A stretch of 64,000 nucleotides of DNA from Endomychus coccineus (taxonomy: Eukaryota > Arthropoda > Insecta > Coleoptera > Endomychidae): positions 6,581,205-6,645,204 of the forward strand of contig OY294069.1 in assembly GCA_958510875.1 (NCBI GenBank), given 5' to 3'. Shown here one piece after another: positions 33,793 to 45,860 of this stretch. How positions within the stretch are numbered: the first letter of the stretch is position 1; each line of letters begins with the position of its first letter. The translations under genes were made by a program, and so were the position numbers. Under the pieces are notes generated by a model. It saw nothing but the letters and a program-made list of their open reading frames with translations, was not told the DNA's origin and made no database searches.

Positions 33793-36758
33793 ATGGCAAA
33801 ATATGGGATGTCAGAGTCAATTGTTGGAGCAGACCGAAATAAAATTAAAAGAGAACCAGATAAATCAAAGGAGACCTCCCATGAAAAACTCAATAATTCT
33901 GTACGTATAGTTTCTAAAACTACTTCGAAAGTTACAACTCCAATAAGTATTTTAATCGAGTCCTTAGTTAATATGTTATGTTCGACTTATGAACCAGACA
34001 AGAAAAAAGTGAGATTGATGTATGAAGCAATTTGTGATAGCTTGTATAAAATGCATATGATTGATGAAAGCTATAAAATGAATGAATTTGAAAGTATGCG
34101 AACACAGTCACAACAAGCATTCTATCTTCTAATGAAAACTTCCCGTGGAGGACAACCTCTCTTATCCATTCCAAGCATTTGGCCACACCATGATTTCACA
34201 CAATCCCATTATTACAGGGAGTTTGAAGAAGTTGAATTCATAGCAGGAGGCGGTTTCGGAGAGGCAAGTACTTTTTTATTTATTACAAATCGTTTATAAT
34301 AATCTCAATGTTTCTTTTATATTTCATAAGTTTAATTTTTATGAAATCGCAGAGAAATGTATTTTATTTAAGTTTGATCTGAATTAAAAAAATATCTGCT
34401 TTCAGGTTTTTCGTGTAAAACATAAACTTGATGGAAGTGAATATGCAATTAAGAAAATCTCAATTCGTTCTGAAGGTCTCGAATCAGTTAAAAACTATCT
34501 ATCAGAAGTTAAAACTTTTGCAAGTTTAAATCATCCGAATATTGTTCAATATAAAGCCGCATGGCTAGATCTGACTGCAGCAAATAATAATAACATACCA
34601 ACTGAAGGTAGTTATGATAGTGAATCGGACAAATTAACATCGTACAGTACAAAATCACATAAAATTCACGAACACATTAGCTCAAATTACAGATTACACC
34701 AGGATTTGATTGATACCTTTTCGTGCAAGAGAAATGACAGTTCTGAATTTTCGATAGATTTTGAACACAGTGTGACTTCTATAGAAAGTCATAAAACTAA
34801 CTCTATGAGTCTGACAAAATCTAGAAATAGTAGAGGGAAACGGAAGAGTGTGTCAGAAGGAGATAAAACATTGTGCACTTTGGATTTCAATGAGCTGGAA
34901 AGAATTCGTACGAGGCAGAAATCACAGGAGAAGTGGGCAACATTATACATTCAAATGGCACTTTGCCATTCAACTTTGAAACAGTGGTTGGAGAAGAGAA
35001 ACGATCCTACAGTTTCTGAAGACAAGACCAAATCTTTGATTGCTGTTAATACAGTTGAGGGTGAAGTGGTCAGGGAAATTCTCAAACAACTATTGAAAGG
35101 TAAGATACCATAAAATTTAATTGATTATTCTCAATAAAATTGATTGGTTATAGGAAGAACATTGAACATTTTGTTTCAGGTATACAATATATCCATTCAA
35201 AGAAAATAGTTCATCACGACATAAAACCTAGCAACATATTCATCCAAATCGATAATGGAAAATTGTCAGTGCAATTGGGCGATTTTGGTTTAGCGTGCCC
35301 TCTTCAAAGCGTTCGCCACAGCTTAGCTCTTGGAACTCGACTTTATGCTGCCCCTGAACAGTTGGATGGGGAATGTAATACTAAGGTAAGTGATGATGAA
35401 ATCTCCATTTTGAACAGTTCAAAAGATAATAATAATAATAAGCGTTTCAAAAAACCCATTATATTGCATTTTCAGTTACTTCAGTTAATCGTCCTGAATT
35501 TAATATCATTGAAATAAATAATTCTAATAAAATATTGAGAATAATAAAATTAGATATTCAGGAATTATCATAGATCAACATTATTAAATTATTATTATTT
35601 ATTATTATTTAAAAGACTTCTGATCAAGGGACAGAGGTGTGCCATACAGAAATTGTAGCCCATTTAATAGGCTTTCAGGTCAGCAAAACTGATCTGAGCT
35701 ATCGTAGTGTTTTTTTACAACCGATTAAAATCGCAAAAGTAGTTGAAAAAACACGATTTTTGCGTTTTTTTAACAAAAAATTGATTTTATCGGGGTTTCG
35801 TTCATTCTATCAAGGTCATTTATATACCAAATGTTTATAAGTTTTCAAGCAGTTTTATCAGATTCAAATTATCTTGCGTTGTTTCAAAGTTATAGTAAAA
35901 AAAGTTTAAAAAATGCTTTTTCACATGTCCTAACCACAAAAGCAAAGTCTGAGTGGTTAGATGGCGACTTTCCTACTATTTTACACCCAAACAATCGAAA
36001 AATGTCGGTCTAGTCCCAAGGACAAAGTGGCTGTCGGTTAGTGTTATTATCACACCAATCTTTGAAACTATTCAGATAATCGCTTATCATTTACTTTATC
36101 CACGGAACAGGAAGTGCTGAGTTGTATATCGTCAACGTACATATGGTACCTGCAATAAATACTTCAACACTTGGGGTATATCAAAGGTGAATAATATAAA
36201 AAGGATTGCCCCAAGTATATCGCCTTGAAGAACACCACTCCTGTTATATAAACTTCGTTTCATGACGTTGTTGGATTTTACTACCTGTTGTCTTCCAGTG
36301 ATATAATATTTGAACCAAAGCAATGATATTCCACCCAACCCTTTCTATTTTAATTTAGCAAGCGTCAATTCAAAGTTAATGACAGTTAATATTCATTTCA
36401 GAGCGATATGTATTCCCTGGGCATTGTGTTATTCGAACTGGTAGAAACGTTCACGACGGATATGGAGAAAGTGGAACGATTAAATGAACTGCAAAAAGGA
36501 CATATGCCGCCGTACTTGCTTAAGCAACAACCTCAATTAACTCAAATTATCCTGCAACTCTTGTCGAAGTCTCCACAAACACGTCCCGACGCCGTCACGT
36601 TGCTCGAGACGTTAACCGATCAAAACGGCCATTACGAACGTCAAATTCGCGATTTAAGATGCGAAAATCAAGAATTGAAATTCCGTCTGGCCGAAAAGGA
36701 TTACGAAATTTCTCGACTCAAGGATTTGCTCAAATCAGTGGGCGTCAAAAGTATTTAA
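33793..36758 (+). CDS. EIF2AK1: eIF2-alpha kinase, heme-regulated inhibitor (HRI/EIF2AK1) type
   Basis: HRI phosphorylates eIF2-alpha to slow translation in heme deficiency and other stress. Four exons join in phase: 33793-34263, 34406-35099, 35180-35385 and 36402-36758, giving 575 residues. The N-terminal region (LIESLVNMLCSTYEPDKKKVRLMYEAICDSL, shown here in two parts: LIESLVNMLCSTYEPD and VRLMYEAICDSL) matches the HRI N-terminal domain. The kinase has GGGFGEVF (P-loop), AIKKI (VAIK lysine), HPNIVQYKAAW, a long acidic Ser-rich insert, HHDIKPSN (catalytic loop), GDFGLA, and APEQL. The catalytic HRD is HHD. The C-terminus has a predicted coiled coil (RDLRCENQELKFRLAEKDYE). Intron 1 must use a GC donor (GAG|GCAAGT). 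Intron 3 (1 kb) contains a LINE RT relic. Confidence 0.93.
36060..36345 (-). pseudogene. non-LTR retrotransposon RT fragment in HRI intron 3
   Basis: The minus strand reads LLWFKYYITGRQQVVK, then SGVLQGDILGAILFILF, then after a frameshift MYVDDIQLSTS. These are the RT-palm motifs GxxQGxxLGPxLF and (F/Y)xDD in the right order. Catalytic Asp residues of YVDD are intact, but the frame is broken and only about 90 codons remain. Inserted antisense to the host gene. Confidence 0.75.
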
Positions 36759-37859
36759 ATTTTTCCAGAAAATATATTTGTAACTGCTCGATAACGCACC
36801 TATAATAATACAAACATAATTTAATTTGATAGTTTGAAGTCATTTTCATCAATTTGAACGCTCACATTTGGACTATTTTGTATTGAGTACGTGTGTCATG
36901 TGTAATTTATGACATAATTTATAGACTCAATGTAAATTAATATGAAGTCATTTCTCAACTTGCATTATTAGTGATTTATTTATAATTTAGTGATTCGTTA
37001 TAAATATCGTCTTCATATGATTTGGTCCTTCTAGCCAAATTTTATTATGATTCCTGAAGGATAGGGTCAAACTCAGTTTTATGAGACATTTAAAAGTCCC
37101 TGAGTAACATTTTACAGATTTATCTGATGTGAAACGTTACAATATCGATTTTTGAATATTTTTATTTAATTCACCCTAGTCAATTATATTTGACAACGTT
37201 TTGCCAATTTATATTTTCCTATTATTGATTCAAAAAACGAAAAAATCAAATATTAAGAATTTTAGTCAATTTATTCATTGAAAGCTTTTATAAATCGAAC
37301 ATAAATTGATACTATGATTATGTACATTTCATTTATCTCATGATTATTATTGATTCATCATAAATTCCCTAGCTTAACTGTTGAATCAATTTAATTTAGT
37401 TGTCATATTTTGTTTGCTCATTAGGTAAGGATAAACATTTAGAATTGTGTACTTATTGTTTGTTTGTCCGCTGTTAGATTCTATTACTTAACAGTATTAT
37501 AGAACATTCAGTTGCTGAAAATATTGTAAACGAACTTTCTCAAGCACTGCCAATTTCACTGGAGTGTATTTAGTTAAGTGATAAATGAACCCTAAGAAAT
37601 GAAATACTCGGCAGGTACCATAAAATATGGTGCACTTGAAATTTTTAGTGCCTAAAAGTGTTTTGACGAGGTACATCAGTTGTTTGAAGAATGTGAATAT
37701 TTTTTAAAATATATTGTATAAGTCTTTGACTGGACATGAAGCTTAACATGTCGAATTGTGATAAATAAAAGACTTTGTTTTTAAATGGTTTTTCATTTTG
37801 TACCCTAGACAATACCACCTGGCCTGGCGTTATGTTGAAAAGTATTTCTTCACAGCTGT
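36759..37859. other. intergenic DNA 3' of HRI
   Basis: AT-rich, probably starting with the HRI 3' UTR. No gene, RNA or repeat is supported before the minisatellite begins. Confidence 0.4.
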
Positions 37860-40440
37860 TATAAATTTTCTGATTCAAATTCGGAATGAACAAGTTCAAA
37901 TTAGAAATGGACCATTCCAAATTAGGAATAAACAAATTAAAATTGGAAATAAACAAGTTAAAATTGGGAATAATCAAGTTAAAATTGGGAACAAACAAGT
38001 TAAAATTAGGAATTCAAACATCAATTGAGGAATAAAAAAGTTCAAATTGGGACTAAACAAGTTTAAAATAGGAATAAAATGTTCAAATTGGGAATAATCA
38101 AGTTACAATTGAAACTAAACAACTTCAAATTGGGAACAAACAAGTTAAAATTAGGAATTCAAAGATCAATTTAGGAATAAGAAGTTCAAATTGGGACTAA
38201 ACAAGGTCAAAATAGGAATAAATTGTTCAAATTGGGAATAATCAAGTTACAATTGAAACTAAACAACTTCAAATTGGGAACAAACAAGTTAAAATTAGGA
38301 ATTCAAAGATCAATTTAGGAATAAGAAGTTCAAATTGGGTCTAAACAAGGTCAAAATAGGAATAAATTGTTCAAATTGGGAATAATCAAGTTACAATTGA
38401 AACTAAACAACTTCAAATTGGGAACAAACAAGTTAAAATTAGGAATTCAAAGATCAATTTAGGAATAAGAAGTTCAAATTGGGACTAAACAAGGTCAAAA
38501 TAGGAATAAATTGTTCAAATTGGGAATAATCAAGTTACAATTGAAACTAAACAACTTCAAATTGGGAACAAACAAGTTAAAATTAGGAATTCAAAGATCA
38601 ATTTAGGAATAAGAAGTTCAAATTGGGACTAAACAAGGTCAAAATAGGAATAAATTGTTCAAATTGGGAATAATCAAGTTACAATTGAAACTAAACAACT
38701 TCAAATTGGGAACAAACAAGTTAAAATTAGGAATTCAAAGATCAATTTAGGAATAAGAAGTTCAAATTGGGTCTAAACAAGGTCAAAATAGGAATAAATT
38801 GTTCAAATTGGGAATAATCAAGTTACAATTGAAACTAAACAACTTCAAATTGGGAACAAACAAGTTAAAATTAGGAATTCAAAGATCAATTTAGGAATAA
38901 GAAGTTCAAATTGGGACTAAACAAGGTCAAAATAGGAATAAATTGTTCAAATTGGGAATAATCAAGTTACAATTGAAACTAAACAACTTCAAATTGGGAA
39001 CAAACAAGTTAAAATTAGGAATTCAAAGATCAATTTAGGAATAAGAAGTTCAAATTGGGTCTAAACAAGGTCAAAATAGGAATAAATTGTTCAAATTGGG
39101 AATAATCAAGTTACAATTGAAACTAAACAACTTCAAATTGGGAACAAACAAGTTAAAATTAGGAATTCAAAGATCAATTTAGGAATAAGAAGTTCAAATT
39201 GGGACTAAACAAGGTCAAAATAGGAATAAATTGTTCAAATTGGGAATAATCAAGTTACAATTGAAACTAAACAACTTCAAATTGGGAACAAACTATTTAA
39301 AATTAGGAATTCAAAGATCAATTTAGGAATAAGAAGTTCAAATTGGGACTAAACAAGGTCAAAATAGGAATAAATTGTTCAAATTGGGAATAATCAAGTT
39401 ACAATTGAAACTAAACAATTTCAAATTGGGAACAAACAAGTTAAAATTAGGAATTCAAAGATCAATTTAGGAATAAGAAGTTCAAATTGGGACTAAACAA
39501 GGTCAAAATAGGAATAAATTGTTCAAATTGGGAATAATCAAGTTACAATTGAAACTAAACAACTTCAAATTGGGAACAAACTATTTAAAATTAGGAATTC
39601 AAAGATCCATTTAGGAATAAAAAGTTCAAATTGGGTCTAAACAAGGTCAAAATAGGAATAAATTGTTCAAATTGGGAATAATCAAGTTAAAATTGAACTA
39701 AACAACTTCAACTTTGGAACAAACAAGTTCAAATTAGAGATTCTAAATAGGCATAAAATGGGAATAAACAAGTTGAAATTGGGATTGAAGAAGTTTAAAT
39801 TAGGAATAAAAAGTTCAATTTGAAAATAAACAAGTTTCAATTCAGAATGAACAAGTTGAAATAACATGTTTAAATTGGGAACAAACAAGTTAAAATTGGA
39901 AATAAACAAGTTGAAATTGGGAATAATGAAGTTAAAATTGGGACTAAACAACTTCGGAATAAAAAAGTTTAAAATATGTATAAAATGTTCAAATTGGGAC
40001 TAAATAAGTTCGAAATAGGAATAAAATGTTCAAATTGGGAATAAACAAGTTAAAATTGAGAATGAACAAGTTGAAAATAACATGTTCAAATTGGGAATAA
40101 ACAACAAGTTGAAATTGGTATTGAAGAAGTTGAAATTGGGAAGAGTGAAGTTAAAATTGGGACTAAACAATTAGAAATTGGGAATAAACAAGTTAAAATT
40201 GAGAAGGAACTTCAATTTGAAAATTGATAAGTTTCAATTAAGGAATGAACAAATTCAAATTGGAAATAAACAAGTTGAAATTGGGAATAATCAAGATGAA
40301 ATTAGGACTAAACAAGTGGAAATTAGAAGATCAATTTGGGAATAAAAAGTTCAAATTGGGAATAAAAAGTTTATATTGGGAATGAACAAGTTGAAATTTG
40401 AAATAAACACGTTTAAATTGAAAATTAATATCCTAAAGTT
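37860..40440. repeat. minisatellite with 144-bp higher-order repeat
   Basis: The whole stretch consists of monomers of about 18-22 bp of the type AAATTGGGAATAAACAAGTT. Between about 38073 and 39700 they are organised into a homogeneous 144-bp unit: GGAATAAATTGTTCAAATTG recurs at 144-bp steps (for example AATAAATTGT at 38217, 38361 and 38505). About eleven units are present. Flanking monomers at 37860-38070 and 39700-40440 are diverged and lack the 144-bp order. Units differ at a marker site (GGGACTAAAC or GGGTCTAAAC; the T form is at 38338, 38770, 39058 and 39634). It has stops in all inspected frames of the unit and is taken as non-coding. Confidence 0.93.
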
Positions 40441-41029
40441 CAATGGATTGTTTATTTATATTAATAAGATTATCATGAAAGGTTTAAATTAGGTAGCTTT
40501 TTTTTGTAGTAAGTTAATACTTTGTAATATTTGTTTGAAGAAAGCTACAATGTAGAGATACTAGTCACATTTATTTATTAAACTAGTGAAAATATAACTT
40601 TTAATAGTTATTTTATTCAAGTTTAGAATGGATTTTCATCACGTAATGGCGGATGTTCTATTCAATTTAAGAAATCTACTCTACTGTTTGAACGAGGGAT
40701 ATTTGTTGACATTCGAATGCTCATTCGTGCTTTATAGAACAGTATAGCTAAATAAAACAAACTGGATTAATTTTGTACCATTCTTTGATCCAAAAGTTGG
40801 CACCTTTATTGGTTTAAAATTTTTTTTACAAGTTTGGAACACTCACAAATGGCATGGATCCTATACCAATTACAAGTTGTATTTTAATCATATAGCAAAC
40901 TTTGAGAAACCTCGCGCAGTTTATTCAAAACTGCGAATCAGGAAAATAAAACACGCGCAACATTTATTTTTCGTCTTAATATAAGAACCTTGGAAATTTG
41001 TCGAGTTTGAAACGCCATAAATAGTAAAA
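40441..41029. other. intergenic, 3' of Ahcy-1
   Basis: AT-rich. The part near 41029 is the presumed 3' UTR of Ahcy-1. No other feature seen. Confidence 0.4.
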
Positions 41030-43298
41030 TTAATATCTGTAATGGTCTGTTTTGTAAGGCCCATCCACTGGGACTCCTATATATTTTGATTGTTCTGGTG
41101 TCAACTTGGTTAACTTCACTCCCAGATGTTCTAAATGCAAGCGAGCGACTTCTTCGTCAAGATGTTTCGGCAACGTATGCACTCCAATTGGGTAAAAACC
41201 CGGTTTTGTCCATAACTCGATTTGTGCCAAAACTTGATTCGTAAAAGAGGTAGACATAACGAGAGAAGGATGACCAGTTGCACAACCCAAATTCACCAAT
41301 GTCCCTTCCGCTAAGGCTATTATGAACCTTCCGTTTGACAATTCGTATCTATCGACTTGTGGCTTGATGTTAACTTTGCTCTTGGCATTCTTTTCTAACC
41401 ACTTTACGTCCACTTCGCAGTCGAAATGACCGATATTACAGACGATACTGTCGTTCTTCATATTCAGGAAATGCGGTCCTACGATTGTATCCTTATTGCC
41501 GGTTGCACTAACGAAAATTTGACCTTCTTTGCATGCTTCATCCATCGTCGTTACTTCAAAACCTTCCATCGCGGCTTGTAACGCGGTTATCGGATCGATT
41601 TCTGTGATGATAACTCTGGACCCGAAACCTCGCAACGCCTGAGCACAGCCTTTCCCCACGTCTCCGTAACCAACAACCACACTCACCTTCCCAGCTACCA
41701 TTACGTCTGTGGCACGTTTGATGCCATCGATCAACGATTCGCGGCAACCATAAAGGTTGTCAAATTTGCTCTGAAATAAAGTATAGGCAAATAATAAAGA
41801 TCATGAAAAAGAAATCCTTGTTTAAAGAAACAAAGGATATACAGGTTGATTACTAAATTGGAAATATTTTAACGGTGTATACACAAATTAAAATAAACAT
41901 TTCCAAATAACTCAAAAATAAGAAAGTTTCCATGCTGTCATTATAAAAACGTCAAGTACGGCCCTGTCCAAATTCAAAGTTGTCACATTCACTTTCTACA
42001 CAACGCTCTGCACTTCACGTAATAAAAGTTATCCGGCTGAATTTCACTTATTTTTGAACTATTTGAAAAAAGTTATGAGAAAATGTTGAATATCGAAATA
42101 AAACATAACCTCCAAAGTTTTTCAATTGATGACAATTGTCACAACAGATGTGAATATTTATTTATTCTTTTTTTCATAAAATAAGAAAAAGCTTTTTAGT
42201 ACTTTTTTGTATTGGGATTTATTTTGAGATTAACCTAGTGCATTCATGATAAATAAATAATTCAGTTGCAACACTATTACATGTAAAAAATATGAACCTA
42301 CCTTTGTGACTGAATCATTAACGTTCATGGTAGGTACTTTCAATTTTCCTTCTTTGGATAATCTATAGGCGTTGTGAACACCTGTGGTTGTTTCTTCACT
42401 AATGCCTCTGCAGCCCTCCAACAATTCTGGATATTTAATATGAACAAGGTTGGTTAAGTCACCACCATCATCAAGAAGCATATTGAAAGGATTTCCATCA
42501 GGAAAATCGAGAGTTTGCTCAATACACCACATGTATTCGTCATCAGTTTCACCTTTCCAAGCATAGATAGCAAGTCCTCGTTGCACTAGGGCTGCTGCTG
42601 CATGATCTTGGGTACTGAATATATTGGAGCTTGACCACTGGACCTTAAATATGAAGTAAACCATTGTACAAGTAGATTTTGAGTTAGCGATAAACATATT
42701 CCATGGGGAAGAATATCTTCTAATTTTTAATTTCCCAAAATGTTTCTAATTATTTGTGAAAGCTGCTGTTTTCCATATGAATAAATATGTTGCCTATTGG
42801 GAATTCATTTTATTTGTATAAATATCCCAAATAAATTCTTGATGCAGTTTAAGGAACAGTTTATATAAAACAGCATAATATAATTACATATTGCATGATG
42901 AAAAAACACTAGAACAGTTCTTAGGAGTTCTCAGCTATCCTTTTTATCGAAATGCAAAATATGGAATATTCTAATTGTTAGAAATCTCAATAAACATATC
43001 AAACTATATTACTTACTACAGCTCCTAGTTCAATTAAGGTTTCAATTAAAACTGCAGTTTGGATGGTCAAATGTAGGGAACCGGCAATTCTAGCACCAGC
43101 CAATGGTTTTTTCATACCATATTTTTCGCGAAGTCTCATCAATCCTGGCATTTCATTTTCTGCCAAGTGCATTTCTTTCCTTCCCCATTCTGCCAAATTG
43201 AGATTAGCTGTAAATACAAATAATTTTCAATCATTACCAATATGGAGAGCAGACAAAATCAACAGAAACATACCAATTTTATATGGTTCTTTGTTCAT
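41030..43298 (-). CDS. Ahcy: S-adenosylhomocysteine hydrolase, tandem copy 1
   Basis: The enzyme reversibly splits S-adenosylhomocysteine to adenosine and homocysteine, removing the inhibitor of methyltransferases. Four exons join in frame: 43274-43298, 43017-43207, 42302-42643 and 41030-41770, giving 432 residues, the standard length. Seen are [43 protein letters not shown] (Lys, Asp, Asn and Cys of the active site), GYGDVGKG (NAD binding) and the C-terminal DHYRY. Compared with copy 2 and the family it has [10 protein letters not shown] instead of [16 protein letters not shown] instead of VMSNSF, and LGAV instead of LGAE before exon 3, so it may be functionally altered. The exon 3 acceptor is the less usual TTTAAG. 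Exon 1 and most of exon 2 are duplicated upstream. Confidence 0.93.
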
Positions 43299-43604
43299 AG
43301 GGGACGTGTTTTTGAATTGAATGGGTTACTGCAGTTTGGATGGTCAAATGTAGGGAACCGGCAATTCTAGCACCAGCCAATGGTTTTTTCATACCATATT
43401 TTTCGCGAAGTCTCATCAATCCTGGCATTTCATTTTCTGCCAAGTGCATTTCTTTCCTTCCCCATTCTGCCAAATTGAGATTAGCTGTAAATACAAATAA
43501 TTTTCAATCATTACCAATATGGAGAGCAGACAAAATCAACAGAAACATACCAATTTTATATGGTTCTTTGTTCATAGGGGACGTGTTTTTGAATTGAATG
43601 GGTT
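43051..43604. repeat. perfect tandem duplication of Ahcy-1 5' exons, 2 x 277 bp
   Basis: Bases 43051-43327 are repeated as 43328-43604 without a visible difference. Each unit holds Ahcy-1 exon 1 (25 bp, start codon), intron 1 and the first 157 bp of the 191-bp exon 2. The upstream copy therefore has a second start exon (43551-43575) and a truncated exon 2 (43328-43484) that lacks its donor site. Confidence 0.92.
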
Positions 43605-44700
43605 ACGGTTATGTTATAGCAAAATAATCAAGTTTAGCTCCTACAGTTTTGGTGTAGATGGTGAAGCTGTTCAATACAAGCATCCTAGATAATTTAAATC
43701 GCGTCCTGGATCAAAGCAACCTGTTCGATGTGTCTAGGACGGAAAGATTGAATTATCGAATTGAAATGTCAACAAATTATTATAGTGCCTTTGTTATCAA
43801 GAAGTCTTGTCGTTTGTAGTGGTGTCCGATTGATATTGATTGTTATAATTGAAACTGTTGTTGCGAGTAGCGGTAGCAGGGAAGTACAGGCAATGCAGAA
43901 TGCACTACCAAAATAATTAACTGAACTGACCACTTCACGATTATATTAAAAAGGAGCAAGGTTAGTATTTTAGAAACATGTTTGATAGATCGATGATCGA
44001 TTACAATTAAAATGGATCATCAGTTGAATGTAGGAAGAACTAATGAAATTATTGAATTTAGCGCGCTTTATGGTACCTTCTCTTAGTTTTTCAAGACGGT
44101 ATCTTGAAAAACTAAATGATGTTATCCACACTGTCCCGTATCAAAACAAATTTATAAAATCTCATAGCATGTACCTAATATTTTTCTCTCGAATCTATAA
44201 TTTAGTCCATCCTGGTTTATCTTCTGAACAATCCCCTTTCGGCTTCGGTTTATCATATTCCCCCATTGGCAACATTGAACCGGAAATAATCAAGTTTGAA
44301 GTCGCTTTTAGTGTTTTAGTCATCGACATATACATAATGTCGATGGTTTTAGTATGCGTAGGACGTTTTGGTTACATCAAACATAGATAATAAGATATGG
44401 ATTTGGATGGAGGTTCCTCCATCCAAAATCAGTGTTCAAGAAATCTGTTCTATCCAACGAGGTCTAGTATAGACCTCTTAGGTTCTATCAAACTGATTCT
44501 TAAATTTTTCATAAAACGGCGAGTAGGCGAGTATTTAATATGTCATACAGTTAACGTGATTACACTTTTCATTTGAGAATGCAGAAAGCACGATTTATAT
44601 TCGATAAGTACTCACGTCAAAGAAACAACGCGAAGTTGTGAAATTTAAATAAGGTATGTAAAATTATATAAATCTGAATATATGAACTAACATGATCATA
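43605..44700. other. spacer between Ahcy copies, no gene supported
   Basis: A plus-strand frame at 44043-44390 is 115 codons long but has no recognisable similarity, and its neighbourhood offers no gene context; it is not called. The region should contain the Ahcy-1 promoter. Confidence 0.4.
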
Positions 44701-45581
44701 CGGGGTGGTCCAGTCTATATCATTAGGATTCCACCAGCCAATAGTTTATTGAAAAATAAAGGTAGCTATGGTCGGAAAAGTCTTAGTTTTCGAGATACAG
44801 GATGTTGAAATTGAAAAAAATTTTTTTGCGAATATCTCCGGAACCGTTTATCGTACAGAAAACAGCTTTTGTAAGCATTTTCTACTCATAGTAAGTGAGG
44901 TTCTGTGGATAAATTTTTTTTTTTAGTCATAATTGGTGAAGATTTTGGAGGGTTAGTGGTTTTTTTTCTCCCCAATTTCTACGCTACTGGAAAAAGTACG
45001 GTTTTGAGATAACCATTTTTTTCTACCCAAAAAAGGTACTCTTGGTTATAAGCTCTAAAGTTGACCGTTTTCGAGAAAAATCAATTTTTATGTTGAAAAA
45101 CATGGTCAATTTTTTGGTTTTGTTACTTGTTCTAACGTTTAAATGGATTTTATTTCAAAGAATTGACCATGTTTTTCAACATAAAAGTTGATTTTTCTCG
45201 AAAACGGTCAACTTTAGAGCTTATGACCAAGAGTACCTTTTTTGTGTAGAAAACTTAGGCGGTTCAAATGGTTGTCTCAAAACCGTACTTTTTCCAGTGG
45301 CGTAGAAGTAAGAGAGAAAAACACCCGCTAACCCTGCAAAATCTTCACAAATTATGACACAGAACATAGCTTACTATGAGTAGAAAATGCTTACAAAAGC
45401 TGTTTTGTGTACGATAAACGGTTCCGGAAATATTCGCAAAAAACGAATTTTTTTTTTCAATTTGAACACCTGTATCTCGAAAACGAAGCCTTCTTCGACC
45501 ATAGTTTATCATACCAACCTACCTTTATTTTTCGATAAACTATTGGCTGGTGAAATCTTGATGATATAACTGGAGCACCTG
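44701..45581. mobile_element. 881-bp foldback element with TA target site
   Basis: Two arms of about 400 bp are inverted copies: CCACCAGCCAATAGTTTATT at 44731 returns reversed at about 45540, and GATAAACGGTTCCGG, GAAAACGGTCAACTTTAGAG and CTTACTATGAGTAGAAAATG all occur in both orientations. The ends (GGTGGTCCAG and CTGGAGCACC) are flanked by TA. There is no coding capacity. A non-autonomous TA-targeting foldback between the two Ahcy genes. Confidence 0.75.
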
Positions 45582-45860
45582 TATATCTTCTTAAGATATT
45601 GAATAAGTTTTTAATCATGATTTTTGACCCAGCTATGAATTATATATAAATTCTTGGGAGATAGGTCTAGATAACACATATTTTCCTTTTATTAATTTGA
45701 GAAAATAGCAAATGTAGACAAATCACACTTCAATTATCAAAAAGTGTTTAAGAGTAAAAGAAGTAAATACTTGCAAAAAAAATTTATTTTTCATCTTAAT
45801 ATAAGAACAGTAGAAATTCGATAAGTTTGAAATGCCACAATAAGTACAATATTCTAGTTC

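Noticed and set aside
37645..37998. Minus-strand 117-codon frame with NFNLFIP-type repeats as a repeat protein
   Set aside because: It is produced by the 21-bp minisatellite monomers; the 144-bp unit itself contains stops in the inspected frames and there is no gene context.
38073..39700. Regular repeats as a CRISPR array
   Set aside because: The 144-bp units are contiguous without unique spacers, and the genome is a eukaryote's.
41030..43298. Ahcy-1 as a pseudogene
   Set aside because: All exons, splice sites and catalytic motifs are intact and full length; only a few unusual substitutions are present.
43063..43597. Two identical 85-codon plus-strand ORFs
   Set aside because: They are antisense shadows of Ahcy-1 exon 2 and its duplicate.
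44043..44390. 115-codon plus-strand ORF between the Ahcy copies
   Set aside because: No recognisable similarity or splice context; length is within chance expectation for this region.
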